The position numbers were made by a program, and so were the translations under genes. Shown in pieces: positions 34,490 to 46,743 of a stretch of DNA of 64,000 bases (position 1 is the first letter of the stretch; the number at the start of each line of letters is the position of its first letter). The notes under the pieces are model-generated. The model searched no databases. It was not told the DNA's origin and was given only the letters and a program-made list of their open reading frames with translations. The DNA comes from Sporobolomyces roseus. Its lineage: Eukaryota > Basidiomycota > Microbotryomycetes > Sporidiobolales > Sporidiobolaceae. The DNA lies in contig JADILM010000004.1 of assembly GCA_016617785.1 (NCBI GenBank), forward strand, positions 1,550,001 through 1,614,000. The letters run 5' to 3'.

Positions 34490-35591
34490 TCAAGACTTTG
34501 AGCTATTAGCTAGATCTTCCTTCGCTACTCTAAAGTATGTTCCCATATCACCCTTGATTGTCCACAACAACTCGGGGATGTCGGCATCAGCTATCTTCGG
34601 GTGCGTCTTGACGATTTCCTCGCGGCAAAGTTTGGTGATTTGCTCCACGGCGTGGTCGAAGTAGATAACAAGGATCGGATCCATCGGGTTCTCGATGCAG
34701 CAAACTTGAAGGGCGATGACGAACAAGAAGCGATGGCAGAAAGTAGTCCACCAGGGATATCGTTCGTGATTATCTGCCTCGCTCGCGTTCGGGACTTTGC
34801 GCATCAGAAGGCAAGCGAGCCAGTTCCAAGGGTCCTCGGCGACCATCTTCTCGAACTCAATGATGTCTACCATGCGGTCCCCCTCTGGACCGAAGAAGGT
34901 GGATCGGAGTTTGGCGGTCCAGAAAGCCATGCGAACTCGGGTGATCTGGGATGATTCGTCTGGCGAGTAAGGGTTGCCAGGCGTGTGTTCGGCGAGCATA
35001 TACAAGAATATCTAGGCATGATTTGCATCAGCAAGAACAGGAGGAGGATCAAGAGAGTTCCGGCTTACGACTAAACCTCCCGCTTGACCGTGTCGTGTTT
35101 TGAAACTTCCATTACCCTCGGGCCCATCGTCGTGCATTACGACGTCGAGGAAGGTCGTAATCTTCCCAGTGTACTCGGCTTTGTACTGCCTTGAACCGTA
35201 GCATGGCATTTCGTCGAGCTCCTTTTTTTTTTTTCGAGAATCCAGGAATGCAGAAAGGTTTCGCTCGAAGGCCGCAAACTCTTTTGTGCATGAACCAGAC
35301 CTACGGATGTCGACGTGAGGGCGAAACGAGCGGAGAGGTGAAGGAAAAGGGAGGACGAACGAGATCAGCGTCTAAAGCCGAAACTTGCAATCGAGAGGAT
35401 CGAGTACTCACGAGTTTCTGATGTTCAGCAGAGCAGAAGAACATCCAGTCCATCCCATTAGCGCTGCAAGGTCCACAACGCTTGAAAGTCTTCTCGCCGC
35501 ATACGACGCATTCTCCAGCGGGTTGAGAAGAGTTGGAGGGAGTAGAAGTAGAAGTGTTCGATGGAGTTGAGTGTGACTCGTGAGTTGACAT
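34490..35591 (-). CDS. MYND zinc-finger protein, frame broken by poly-A
   Basis: The N-terminal exon carries a MYND finger: CVVCGEKTFKRCGPC and FFCSAEHQKL, which continues across an intron to VWFMHKRVCG. The CxxC...CxxC...CxxxH...HxxxC pattern is complete. The frame then reads AKPFCIPGFSKKKK and runs into a run of 12 A on the coding strand (35223-35234 in T). The clear downstream protein (ELDEMPCYGSRQYKAEYTG, TFLDVVMHDDGPEGNGSFKT, then FWTAKLRSTFFGPEGDRMVD) is in a different frame. Eleven A would restore it. This may be a sequencing error, a real indel allele, or slippage during expression. The C-terminal half resembles other basidiomycete MYND proteins of unknown role. Stop at 34490. Confidence 0.7.
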
Positions 35592-35804
35592 GTTGATGTG
35601 AGCGATTGAAACGAGATAGGAAAGCAGGAGGGGAGAGAAAGGGGAAGAAGGAGAAGAAAGGAGACAGTGGGAAAAGTCCGATGAGATCTCCCCACGACGC
35701 TGGTCGAGGTAGAGAACGTCAACATAGTTTGCAAAGTAGAAAGACTGGATACACAGACGAAAGAAAGGGTATCGAGAAAAGAGGTATCGTTTAGGGAAAT
35801 GGTT

Positions 35805-38800
35805 TAAGCTCGCCAGTACTGAGCGACGGAGTGGATCTTGTCGAGTACAGAAGTGAAATAGGAGGTTTCGTTGAGAAGGGCTTCGAAGGCCTTGATCGCT
35901 TGTTCTTCAGAGAGATTGAGCAAGAACTTGTCTTGAACCTGCAAACCGAAACACCATTCGAATCAGTCCCACGACGCTGGCAAATGGCTCATCAGGAGTA
36001 TCAGCGTACCTTCATCACAGCCTTATCAGGTTCAAGCTTGATATCCGGAATATTTGCGTCAACCATCAAAGCGACCAGATTGATCAAGAGATTTGCGTTC
36101 TTCCTGAGCGTCGTGAATGCGGTGTAGCAGAGTGATTTGAAGCGAGAGTAGTGAGGTGAATGCATTCCTCCCATCGCATCAACCATCTCTTTGCAAACTT
36201 TGACGGCTGGTGGGAAAGGTTTCGGATCACGACCTAGGATGTAACCGAAGTCGACTGCGCTTCAAGTAAACTCGCTCAATCAGCCCCGATAGAAGGATTG
36301 AGGAGGAAGATCGAACGCACCATGGAAGAAATGGCCATCTGGAGCGAGAAGTAGATTGTCCAAGTGTCGATCTCCAACTCCTAGCAGGTAAGTAACGACA
36401 CAGTATCCAGCTACACACTCGATACGACAATCAGTCACGAGACACACTCCTACGAAGAAGCGAAAGACTTACCGCAACTTCTGATATAAGTATCGAGCAC
36501 TTCCGGATCAACTCCATAAGTCCCTACACTTCCCGGATCGGCGTGACCCTCTCTCAGATACCCCAACAGTCCTTGCTGTCCATACTCGTTCGTGATATCT
36601 TGCAAAGTCCGACTCTGTACGAATTGAACCATTCCATCTACTTGACCCGTTGCCAATACTCGGTAAGGCATGAGCTTCAAATCGAGGTTTTCGTTTCGAA
36701 GTAATCGATCCATTAGGGTGAAGAGTTGAATCACTAGTTGATCTTGACGTAGATCATCTCCATTCTTGAAGATGACGGGGTAGGAAGGAGGAGAAGAATC
36801 GGAAGAAGAGGTGAGAGACAGGTCAGTGAGGAGTTGAAGCTTGAGAGGGAAAAGGTTCGATTTGAAGACTGATGATTGATCAGGATCGATTCCTGTGATC
36901 GAGATTCGAGCGTCGAGAGGCAACGGAATCGGAGAAGCAAGTGTGCCGAGGGAGGAAGAGGATGAAGAAGAGAGTACGGCGCGGAGTTTCTCGATCTTCT
37001 TGGGACGAGCGTCCTTCGAGAGTCGTAGTGAGGATGCGAGGGAAGTGATTCGAGCGACATAATCGGATTGTCGTCGGAGAGCATCGAGTCGATCTGGTTC
37101 TCCCTCGATTTGCAGCTACACATTCGAACCCAACCTATTAGCCATAAGAGACAAGACAGATAGATACAGAGTCGAGATGGCGTACCTCTTTCATCCTCTT
37201 CTCAAACTTCCTCGCAACCTCCTCAAACATTCTCGCACTACTCGGTCGACTCTTATCCTCCTTCTCCACTTTGATATACCACCAGAAATGATTCCCCAAT
37301 ACATGATTCCTCGCACTTCTTTCGATCAAGAACCCTTCGAGGGTCGAGAGCGGATTGGGTGGGCTCGTTTGTTGTGAGGTCGAGGCGGAAGGGGAAGGTC
37401 GGTTGGATCGACCGTGACGAGAGTGAGAGTGAGCTGATGGACGAAGAGTCGATGCTGAAGGAGACGTCGAGGAGTGTGACGAGGAAGAGAGGGATGAAGT
37501 CGTAGGTTCGAATTTGAGCGCTTGAACGAGTTGGAGTAGGTACAGCATCAGTTCCTGCAAGATGCAAAGCCTTTTACCAGTCAGTCTCTAGTCACTCGAA
37601 CAGGTAGAGACGCTTCAACCTTACATCATCATCCGCCCTCTCCAATTGTCTTACCGCGTACGCTCTAACCCTCTCATTCCTGAACCCTTCCGCAGGTCCC
37701 AACAATTCGAGCGCATCATCCAACTCAATCTCTGTCCACATCGGCAGCAATACCTCTACAGCTTGAGCGGCTTCTCCAGGATCAGACCAAACGACAGCTT
37801 TGAGGAATTTCGTTAGGGCTCGTTTGTCCCGTGTGAGGTAGAATCGGAATTTCCAGAGGAGATCTCGTTGGGGTGTTGAGAGGTCTGCTGTAGGTGGATA
37901 GCGCAGGATATCCTGAGACAGCGAAAGAAGATTAGGCGAGATTTCGAAGAGGGGGTGAAAAGGAAATAGCGTACATTCAGTTCATCTCGAATCTTTGCAT
38001 TCGGTTTCAATTCTCGATCCAAAGGTCCATTCCTATGATCCCTTACCAATCTCCTATGTTTCGCTTCGACCGGATTCTTTCGAACGATTTCGGGATCGAC
38101 GATTGAGAAGAGGTTCGCTTCTGCTTGAGCTTGAGCGGCTGATGTTGATGAGGAAGGGTTGAGAGTTGATGGGGTAGTCGTACCGGTGACGTTTGAAGGT
38201 GTGAGTGAAGGACCGACAAGGGAAGAATGGGTGAGGGAGGAAAGAACAGGGAGAGGGTACTCCTGAACAAGTCGTCTCGTCAGCTTGAGCACGTGAAGAA
38301 GGGATAGTACAAGACTCACTGGTTCGCTGAAGACTACCGGAAAGTCAAACTTTGGTAGATCGATGTATAGGAAGAGATTATCCGATTTCTCAGATTCCGC
38401 CTGTACGATCATGAACCTTCGTTCCATCAGCGAATGATCCGGATAGACGAGTTGACGAGCCGTACCTTGTGAATCTTCTCTATCTGTCTGAATGCGAGCT
38501 TATCCAACCAATCCAAACGTTCTACATCCCCCCTCTCTTGTTTCTTTACCAATTTCTCCAGTCTGCCCATCTCATCCTTCAACCCTACTTTACTCGGCGT
38601 CCCTGTATCGCTACTCCCATCCCCTCGTTTCCCTTTCCACAAGTACAACCTCTGTTTCCCCTTCTTGAGTGTACTCTTGTTTCCAAACAACCTCAAAGTC
38701 GAACCTCCTACGACCTCCCTCTTGAACCCTGGACCAGCTATGTCGTACACTGTGACCACTAATTGAGTCGAAATGGGTAAATCCCTGATCTTGATAGGTA

Positions 38801-39110
38801 GAGTGAATGATTCGTTCCATTGAATCGATTGTTTAGATTTGAATGTACGATGACAAGATTTGACGGTAGGGACGAGTAAGGAGTTGTCTGCGTACAGGGA
38901 CAGGGTTACGTATAAGTCTGAAGGTAGTTGTTGTTGATATCCATGGTGTTTCAAGTGTGGTTGTTCGAGCAAGTCGATGAGGGAACGTTGTTCGAGATGA
39001 CCTTGAAATGATGATAATTTGAACGAGAGTAACAAGTCCAAGTCTGAGTGTTTGACATAGGTCAACTCCGAGTCGTAACTAGTTGGATTTGAGCGTGCTA
39101 TTGAATCCAT
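35805..39110 (-). CDS. VPS34: class III phosphatidylinositol 3-kinase
   Basis: Vps34 makes PI3P on endosomes and autophagosomes, in complex with Vps15 and Atg6. The start at 39110 opens [17 protein letters not shown]. The N-terminal C2 domain has [17 protein letters not shown] and [15 protein letters not shown]. Then comes the PIK helical domain ([20 protein letters not shown] and [14 protein letters not shown]). A Ser-rich insertion ([16 protein letters not shown]) sits before [12 protein letters not shown]. The kinase domain begins [17 protein letters not shown]. The catalytic loop [16 protein letters not shown] and the metal loop [13 protein letters not shown] are intact. The C-terminus ends [14 protein letters not shown], the short helix that controls activity. 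Several introns. The Ser-rich insertion between the helical and kinase domains is longer than usual. Confidence 0.95.
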
Positions 39111-39223
39111 TCGAGGGAGGAGTGAAGAGTGACAACTCGAAAGAGATGAAGCGAAGTGTGGTGCTTCTTTCACCCTCTCTCTCCCTCTCACAACTCCCAC
39201 TTGTACCTTTGCTCGGTAGAGGG
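39111..39223. promoter_or_regulatory. short divergent promoter VPS34/CCDC174
   Basis: Only about 113 bp separate the start codons, so a shared bidirectional promoter or overlapping 5' leaders are expected. T/C-rich runs (ctttcaccctctctctccctctc) lie in the middle. Confidence 0.6.
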
Positions 39224-40525
39224 ATGCCACCCAACTCATCTAAACTAGCCATCTCTTCCTCTTCATTCCTAGATCTCAAAGCCACAATCTCGTTCGTTTT
39301 CCATTCTCCCTTCTCTCCACTCCTCCTCTTCTTCTCCCTAGCTAACCCTCCTGAGGATCTCTAGTGCACATGAAACAGATTTCAAGAAATCACGTTCATC
39401 AGGTCAATCCGTTATTCTAGGAGGTTCACAATCGAAACCCTCTTCCAAACTGCCTCAATGGGCGAAACAAAACAAAGGATTAGCATCTAGATCTGCAAAG
39501 GACGCTGTGTTGTACGAAGAGGATGTTGGAGGAGGAGATGGGAGAGGAGATCCAGAGAGGATTAGAGAGAGGTTGGAAAAGAAAGCGAAAATTTACGATA
39601 AAATCCGGTGAGGACCTCTCTTTATGCTCGATCAGTATATACAAATGCTGATCATTGTGGAAAGGTGCGAACAGACGAGGCAAATCGGGAGGATTGAATG
39701 AAGCGCAGATTGATTCGTTGTTGGTTGATTTCGATAAACGAGAAGGAGAGTCTTCAGAAGCTGGTTCAGAAGTCGATGAGAGTCTGACCATACCCAAGAA
39801 ACCTTTTCAAAGAACTAGATCGGCGTCGGAGGAATCAGAAGTGAGTCTCTCTTTCCTCTCCCCCGACAGATCGCTCGAATTGACGAGAGAAAGTTTGTCT
39901 TGTTAGCCCGGTCCACCTCTTTCTTCGACTTCGGATCCTCTTGTTGAGTTTACGGATGAGTTTGGACGTACTCGAATGATTCCTCGATCAGAGGTACCGA
40001 GAGGAGCTCCTTTCAATCAAGTTGCGAATGAAGAAACGGGAGAAGAAGCGAATGGACCGTTCCAACCTGGTGAAGGACCTGAAGCGTATGTCTCTACTAT
40101 TTCTCCCACAAATCAATAGCACTGAAGAGGGAGCATCTCGCAGATCAAACATCTTGTATGGAGATCAAACGAATTTCCCAGTCTATGCTCCAGATCCCGC
40201 GATTCTAGCTCAACGAGCGGCGACTCTCGCAGCAGCCCAGAACGCACCTCTCGTAGATCACTACGATAGTACACGAGAGACGACTCGACAGAGGGGAGCA
40301 GGTTTTTATCAATTCAGTGGGAACGAGGAAGAGCGTACGAAACAAATGGAGGAATTGGAGCGGGAACGAATCGAGACTGAGAGGAAGAGGAAAGAGAGGG
40401 AGGAGGAAGGGGATCGGGTTAGGAACGAGAGGAAGAAGGAGTTGGAAGAGAGGAGGAAATTGATAGAGGACAAGAGGAGGGAATTGAAAGAGAGGAGGGA
40501 AGAGAAACGAAGGAAATTAGAATGA
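39224..40525 (+). CDS. CCDC174 family protein
   Basis: A nuclear coiled-coil protein family linked to the spliceosome and exon-junction complex. MPPNSSKLAISSSSFLDLKA is the start; an intron (gttcgt to ctctag) then joins TIS to AHETDFKKSRSSGQS. SKLPQWAKQNKGLASR follows. Later exons give EFTDEFGRTRMIPRSEVPR, a signature of the family. The last exon gives YGDQTNFPVYAPDPAILA, VDHYDSTRETTRQRGAGFYQ and a very charged coiled tail (ELERERIETERKRKEREEE). Stop at 40523-40525. The family match is good; its function in fungi is unstudied as far as I know. Confidence 0.85.
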
Positions 40526-40582
40526 GGGTTTCTACGTTTTCTCGGTCTACTGTTGTCGTTGTAATCATCTAATCACGTTTTG

Positions 40583-40937
40583 CTATCCACCACTGACTGG
40601 AGGGATTGGACATATTGTTTGACCCTCTTTAACGATGAATTCTCGCTCTTGTTCAATCGGAATCATTTCCTCATCTACACTCCACGTACTCTTCTCCAAC
40701 GCCCTCTCGAACTCTTCGTTCCCTTTATGTACCTCCCTCACTAGGTGTACTCGCAAGTCGTAGAGGTTGAAAGGAGAGGGAGTGGATGGAAGTTGGATGA
40801 TCTGGGAATCAGGTTCTCCAGAGAGGGAGGTTCGGATCGAGGCAAAGTAGAGCAAGGTTATTGTTGGCTATAGTGAACAGTCTTTGGTGAGTACTCTAAG
40901 CTTATCAGAGTGAGTAGAGGTGACTTACTCGGCTCAT
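40583..40937 (-). CDS. molybdopterin synthase small subunit
   Basis: A ThiS/MoaD-type sulfur carrier (MOCS2A/CnxG) for molybdenum cofactor synthesis. Exon 1 encodes only MSR (gtaagt donor), and exon 2 begins PTITLLYFASIRTSLSG, a typical MoaD beginning. It ends VKEGQTICPIPPVSGG with the C-terminal Gly-Gly that receives sulfur as a thiocarboxylate. About 93 residues, near the family size. The large subunit is not in this window. It implies that the organism uses molybdoenzymes such as nitrate reductase or sulfite oxidase. Divergent from the C45 enzyme gene (186 bp). Confidence 0.92.
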
Positions 40938-41123
40938 CTGTTGTCGAAAAGTTGACAGAAGGGAACCAACCCACTCTCTCGCTCTTCCACTGTTAACACT
41001 TCACTCACACGATCACACTTCAGCTCGACTTCCTCTCCTGACTCGCTAATCTCCTCCCTCAACTTTCTCCTTCATTGTTCCCCACCTCCACCTTCCCTTC
41101 CCTCCCACTCTTCCCTCTCCGAA

Positions 41124-42478
41124 ATGCCTCAAGTTCCTCACTTTCAGCTCTCTGGCTCTCCTCGTGAGATCGGTCTACAACATGGTCGACTTGCAACCCT
41201 TCAAATACAGTCTTCTCTCAAACTCTACCGGAATTATTTCAAGGTAGGGACTCTTTCTCTTTCTCTCCAGCGTCTTCTTGAGTGCTCGCTGAAGGAGGGA
41301 ACCACCCAACAGGAGCAAGCGAAACTGGAGTGGGATACGCAAGTGAGGGAGTTGGCGAAAGACTTTGCGAAGCATATTGAGAGGGATTATCAGGAGTTAT
41401 GCGAGGAAATGAAGGGGATTGCCGAAGGAGCAGGCGTAGACGTGCTGGACGTCGTCGCACTCAATGCTAGGAGCGAGGTCGGTCATCTTCGCTCGTCAGA
41501 ATCAACGAGAAGTGAAAGTTGAAGTTTTGCTGCTGTTTCTCGACAGATTGGATTAGCGAGTCCTAATCCTGACTTGCAGCCAACTGATGGATGTACTGCT
41601 TTCAGTTGCCGAGACGATGATGGTACATACTGGTCCGGACAGTGAGCATCTATTCTCTCATTCGTCAATTTCGTTCGAAAGCTCATTTCACGTCTGACGA
41701 ACTCTCAGAAATTGGGACTGGAAGTCAGCTGCCTCGTGCTCTCTGATCTCACTCGACATTCTCGCGTACGCACCAACGAATCGACCCCGAATCAAGATGA
41801 TGACAGAAGCAGGAGTGATCGGTAAAATCGGTGTCAACTCTCACGGAATCTCAGTCATGCTCAACGCTCTCAAAGTAAGTTTCCCCCTCCCGCCTCACAA
41901 CTATCATCGCTAAGTCTCACTCACTCTAGACGGACTTGAGAGACTCGTCCTACATTCCAATTCACCTATTACTCCGACTCCTCCTCTCACAACCCTCCTT
42001 CGAATCCTGCCTTTCTCTCCTCACTTCCCCTCCTATCTCCTCTCGCTGTGCCTCGGCAGCTCACATCCTTCTCACCTCGCCCATTTCCTCAATCTCATTA
42101 GAAATCCTTCCTACAGGTCTCTTTACCCGTTCTCTAGAACCTCCGAACCGATTCTTATCGCACACGAATCACCTACTCTACGTTAAGGAGAACAGCGAGA
42201 CTCACTTATGGCCCGATTCGTTCCCTCGCCTCTCAACTCTCGAAAAGCGTCTGGAGAAAGAGCAGGAGATTGGGTTTGAGATGTATAGGAGAGTGTTGAG
42301 TGATAGGAGTCTAGGGGAGAAAGGGATTTGTAGGCATGAAGGAGGGGAAGGGATCGTTACAGTCTTCTCGATCGCCGTGAGGAATGGAGGGAAGGAGAAA
42401 GAGGGAGTGAGGGCTGAGATTGTCGTGGGTAAACCGGATGAAGGAGGGGAAAAGATCGTTTTTGATTTTGAAGAGTGA
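41124..42478 (+). CDS. C45 family acyltransferase-like enzyme
   Basis: An Ntn-hydrolase of the peptidase C45 family, which includes Penicillium acyl-CoA:6-aminopenicillanate acyltransferase (IAT). MPQVPHFQLSGSPREIGLQH is the family start, and LYRNYF precedes an intron. ERDYQELCEEMKGIAEGAGV and VVALNARSEIGL follow. The self-processing site reads DGCTAFSCRDDDGTYW: Cys after Gly is the catalytic nucleophile produced by autocleavage. QNWDWKSAA and GVIGKIGVNSHGISVMLNAL match the core. The later half has a Leu/Ser-rich helical part and an acidic end DFEE at 42478. The acyl donor and acceptor are unknown; most fungi with C45 proteins do not make penicillin. Confidence 0.85.
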
Positions 42479-42731
42479 AACAAGAGCAGCTGAGAATCAA
42501 GGTGTAGATTGCGAGAAGGTCAGAAGAGAAGACGCCTCGGGTGGGAATAGTTCTCAGGACGAGGGGAACCAAGGCGTCTACTGTCGAATACGTTTTGATG
42601 GTTGCAATAGCTATATATCTTCTGTGAGAATGTCTACAGTAGTCCCCTTGAATGACCCGTGCAGAGAGAGAGAGAGAAAGAAGAAGTAAAGGAGATCTAG
42701 GGAGGAGGGAATGCGGAATGAGCGGTGGCGT

Positions 42732-43553
<822 letters not shown>

Positions 43554-44115
43554 GATTTGAATCTGTTTGCGAGGGAGCGAAAGGTGCGACAGGGTTGCGA
43601 AGGTTTCAACCGAGAGGATTTGAAGGCAACGGTGAGGAGTCAGAAGATGTAGGGAAGTATGATCAGCCCATTGCATACTGACTAGGTGATAGCTCTGAGA
43701 TAGAGAGGGTATCTTGGCGAGTTGAAAGAGTTGGGAGATGAAACGCAGGGGATGAGCGAAGAAGAGAGCTTACAAGGTAAGGAGATAAGTTGGGTGTGAC
43801 TTGAAGGTTCTATGAGCTACTAGAGGTGATTCTGACTGTTGTCGAGCGAGGTTGGAGTGAAGGGGAGAGCGAAACAAACTTTTCGAGGAGCGAATAACGC
43901 AATTTCGTCTCGAATACTCAACTCGCTCTGTAGAGCTGCTCGACTAGACCTACGAGTGTATTACAGTCCAGTGAACCGCATACTAGATTCTGCTCCACAT
44001 TCAAGAGGAAGAATCCCCTGTACAAAATCGACTTGATCCCTCAACTTTCTTTCTCTCTCCTCTTCCCTCTCCTTCGCGGCTCTCCCAGAACTAAGCCCGC
44101 TCTTCGATCAGTAAC
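43554..44115. promoter_or_regulatory. divergent MET14/EFM4 promoter region
   Basis: About 560 bp between opposed start codons, with no coding sequence I can support. I could not pick out specific sulfur-regulation sites by eye. Confidence 0.45.
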
Positions 44116-45244
44116 ATGGCCTCTGAAGCTCTCAAACAAGCAATGGCAGCCCTCACCGCATCAGGAGAAGCTCCTGAACTATCGTCTCAATCCCTAGCAC
44201 CTTCTAAACTCGGCACGAAAGCGCACTGGGACGACGTCTATCAGAGGGAAGTAAACATGTTCAAAGATATAGGAGATGAAGGAGAAGTTTGGTCAGTCCC
44301 CCCCTCCTCTCTCGAATCTATTCTCAAAAGTTTCGCAAGAACTGATCAGGAATCGAAAGAGCCTCGTAGGTTCGGAGAGGATTCGGCACAGGAAATGGTA
44401 GAATGGGCAGAAGAACATTTCACTCAAACTGATGGACGGATATTAGATGGTACGCGAAACGATTCCCTCTCATATTTCCCCTCAGTTTCGTTCCGTTGCT
44501 GACTTTGTTAATGTTCCCTCCCTTCCCTCTCCCCATCTACTATCACTCGTTAACAGTCGGCACCGGGAATGGACAATTGCTATTCTGTTTCTCATCGGCA
44601 GGTTACACTTCCCTCGCCGGAATCGACTATTCCTCTCACTCTATCGATCTCGCCCAATCCATCCTCGGCTCTCGAACATCCTCCACCACCTCCAGCTCAG
44701 ACTCTCCTACCTCCGACGACGACACCTCATCTCCAGCAGCTCTCAGCGATCCACCACCACGTTTCTTCGTTGCTGATATTCTCGACGTCGCATTGGGTCA
44801 AGAAGTCAAGGGAGTGACAGGTGAACACTGGGATCTGATCACGGACAAAGGAACATATGATGCGGTGTGTTTGAGTGACGAGACTAAGGAAGGAAGGAGG
44901 TTACAAGATTTGTATGTCGAGAGCGTTGCGAAGTTGTTGCAGAAAGGTGGAATCTTCTTGATTACTTCATGTGAGTCTCGCCGTCAATCCTGCTCTTACG
45001 AGTAGTATTGATTCCTTGGATCACGCAGGTAATTGGACGCAAGCGGAACTTGAGAAAGCTTTCGTCAATGATAAGACTGGTGAGTTAACTTTCCGTGATA
45101 CGCTCTCCCTCTGTGTGAAGAGTTGAGCTGACCCGTGCAATCTCGACAGGTCTATCTGTGCACTCGAATGTACCTCGGGCGAGTTTCCAATTCGGAGGAA
45201 GTACAGGTTCTTCGATCATTACAGTAGCTTTCGAAAAGCAATAA
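44116..45244 (+). CDS. EFM4: EFM4-type protein lysine methyltransferase
   Basis: A SAM-dependent methyltransferase that in yeast methylates eEF1A Lys316. LGTKAHWDDVYQREVNMF near residue 35 is the family signature. An intron splits a Trp codon, joining EGEVW to FGEDSAQEMVEW. SAM motif I follows (RILDVGTGNGQLLFCFSS), then GIDYSSHSIDLAQSI. A Ser/Asp-rich insertion (TSSTTSSSDSPTSDDD) is unusual. VADILDVALGQE, HWDLITDKGTYDAVCLSDE and the end SSIITVAFEKQ complete the fold. Stop at 45242-45244. Four introns. Confidence 0.9.
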
Positions 45245-45351
45245 ACAGCATTGCTTTCTCTTGCCGAGTCTCGAACCTCGTCTCTCTGAACGATGCGACT
45301 GTCCGTAAGCTTGAGGAACTGAGAACTGTTTCCATCTATCTAAGAAGCGTT

Positions 45352-46603
45352 CTAGAAAAGATCCACCCCTCCCGCGCTATTTCCAGCTTTCCACTTCCTC
45401 CCTACCCTCTCCGCACTCCTATACGCAAACGCATCTCCAAATATCTCGAGACTCAGTTCCCTCTCACTCCCATCAAGCTTCGAAGGTTCCAGTGGGAAAA
45501 CAAGAGTGAAAATGGAATTCTGTTTTGGGAGAACTGTTCGCGTGAGATAACGAGAGGTTAGAGGGAAATACGCTGATGAGGTCAGTAGAAGAGGGACGTA
45601 CCTTTGACTAGAGATTTCGGAGTGACGATTTTGAAAGTTCCTTGAGTTTCTTGTAGGACGATTCCTTTCAACCCAACCAGCGAAGGGTTCTTTGCTCTTT
45701 TCACTACGATCGAGTTGAAGGCTTCCATCAGTTCCGCTTTTGGAACATATGAAGGGAATTAGCCGAGCGTACCTGACAAGACACATCCAACGAATTCTGC
45801 TTTGACCAATTTCGTTTGAATATTGACGACATTCGCTGATAGCTCTTGAGCTGCGGCTGGTAGTGGTTCTGTTCGAGATGGGAAGGTTGGGAGTGGGAAG
45901 GAGGTGTGTGGTTCAGGTTGGAGTGAAGGAGTCGAGGGAGAGGGACGAGAAGCAGGGATTGCGATTGGAAGTCCTAAAAGTTCCGTCATGTACCCTAGCC
46001 AGAGGTGGTGTACTGGCAGTACCGCAGCATAGCTGTCCGCAGCTCGACATATCAGCAGTAATCGGGCTGAGCTGAAGAGTGCGAGAGACGAACTTGATAG
46101 AACCGACGGCATCTTTCCCCATCAATTTCCTTTTCCTCCTCCCTGCCAATCCGCAATCTCCCTCCCTAGCTCTTTTTACTCGTTTCTTCTCCCTCTCGCT
46201 CTCCATCACAGCGAGTTCAGCCTTGCGTTGATCCGAAACCTTGCCTTCTGGAGGATCAAGTTGAAGGAGTTTGCCAGAGATTCGTTCGTCTGCTACTTGT
46301 GTCGGGATGTGGAGTGATTGGAGGTAAGGTTGAGCTTTCAAGGTGTCTCTTGGGTCCAACTGTGCGAAGAAAAGGGAGGTTAGCAAAGCGAGTTCATCTT
46401 GGAACCCTTTTTCAGCAGCCGTCTCCACATCCAGTACGGGTTTGAGCAGTAGAGAGAGTAGACGGATAGCTCACTTTTCGTTTGGTAGAAGGTGGTAGAG
46501 GTGCGTAAGGATCCCAAGCAGATCTCTTAATAGTTTTCGAAGATGAAGGTCGATTCGATTTTGAAGTACTAGCTCCTCCATGCGCAGGTGCTCGAGTAGA
46601 CAT
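45352..46603 (-). CDS. POP4: RNase P/MRP subunit POP4 (Rpp29)
   Basis: An Sm-like-fold protein that helps RNase P and RNase MRP process tRNA and rRNA precursors. Exon 1 is a basic Ser/Lys-rich start. Exon 2 gives LDVETAAEKGFQDELALL and ends with basic KKRVKRAREGD and GRRKRKLMGK. Then YAAVLPVHHLWLGYMTELLG and KLVKAEFVGCVLS lead into the Rpp29 core. In the last exons NPSLVGLKGIVLQETQGTFK is followed by LPKQNSIFTLVFPL, then EIFGDAFAYRSAERVGRKW. Stop at 45352. Four or five exons. Divergent from the AMACR-like gene by about 140 bp. Confidence 0.88.
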
Positions 46604-46743
46604 CGCTTCACTCTGCTGCTTTGTGAATTATTCGTAGTCGATTTGAGGTGTTTGGAGTTATTGGTAGAAGTTAAAAGTGAATTCGCTCCTTTCGCTCTTT
46701 CCCTTCACTACTCGCTCCGGTTTCTTCTCGATTGATCTTCAAG

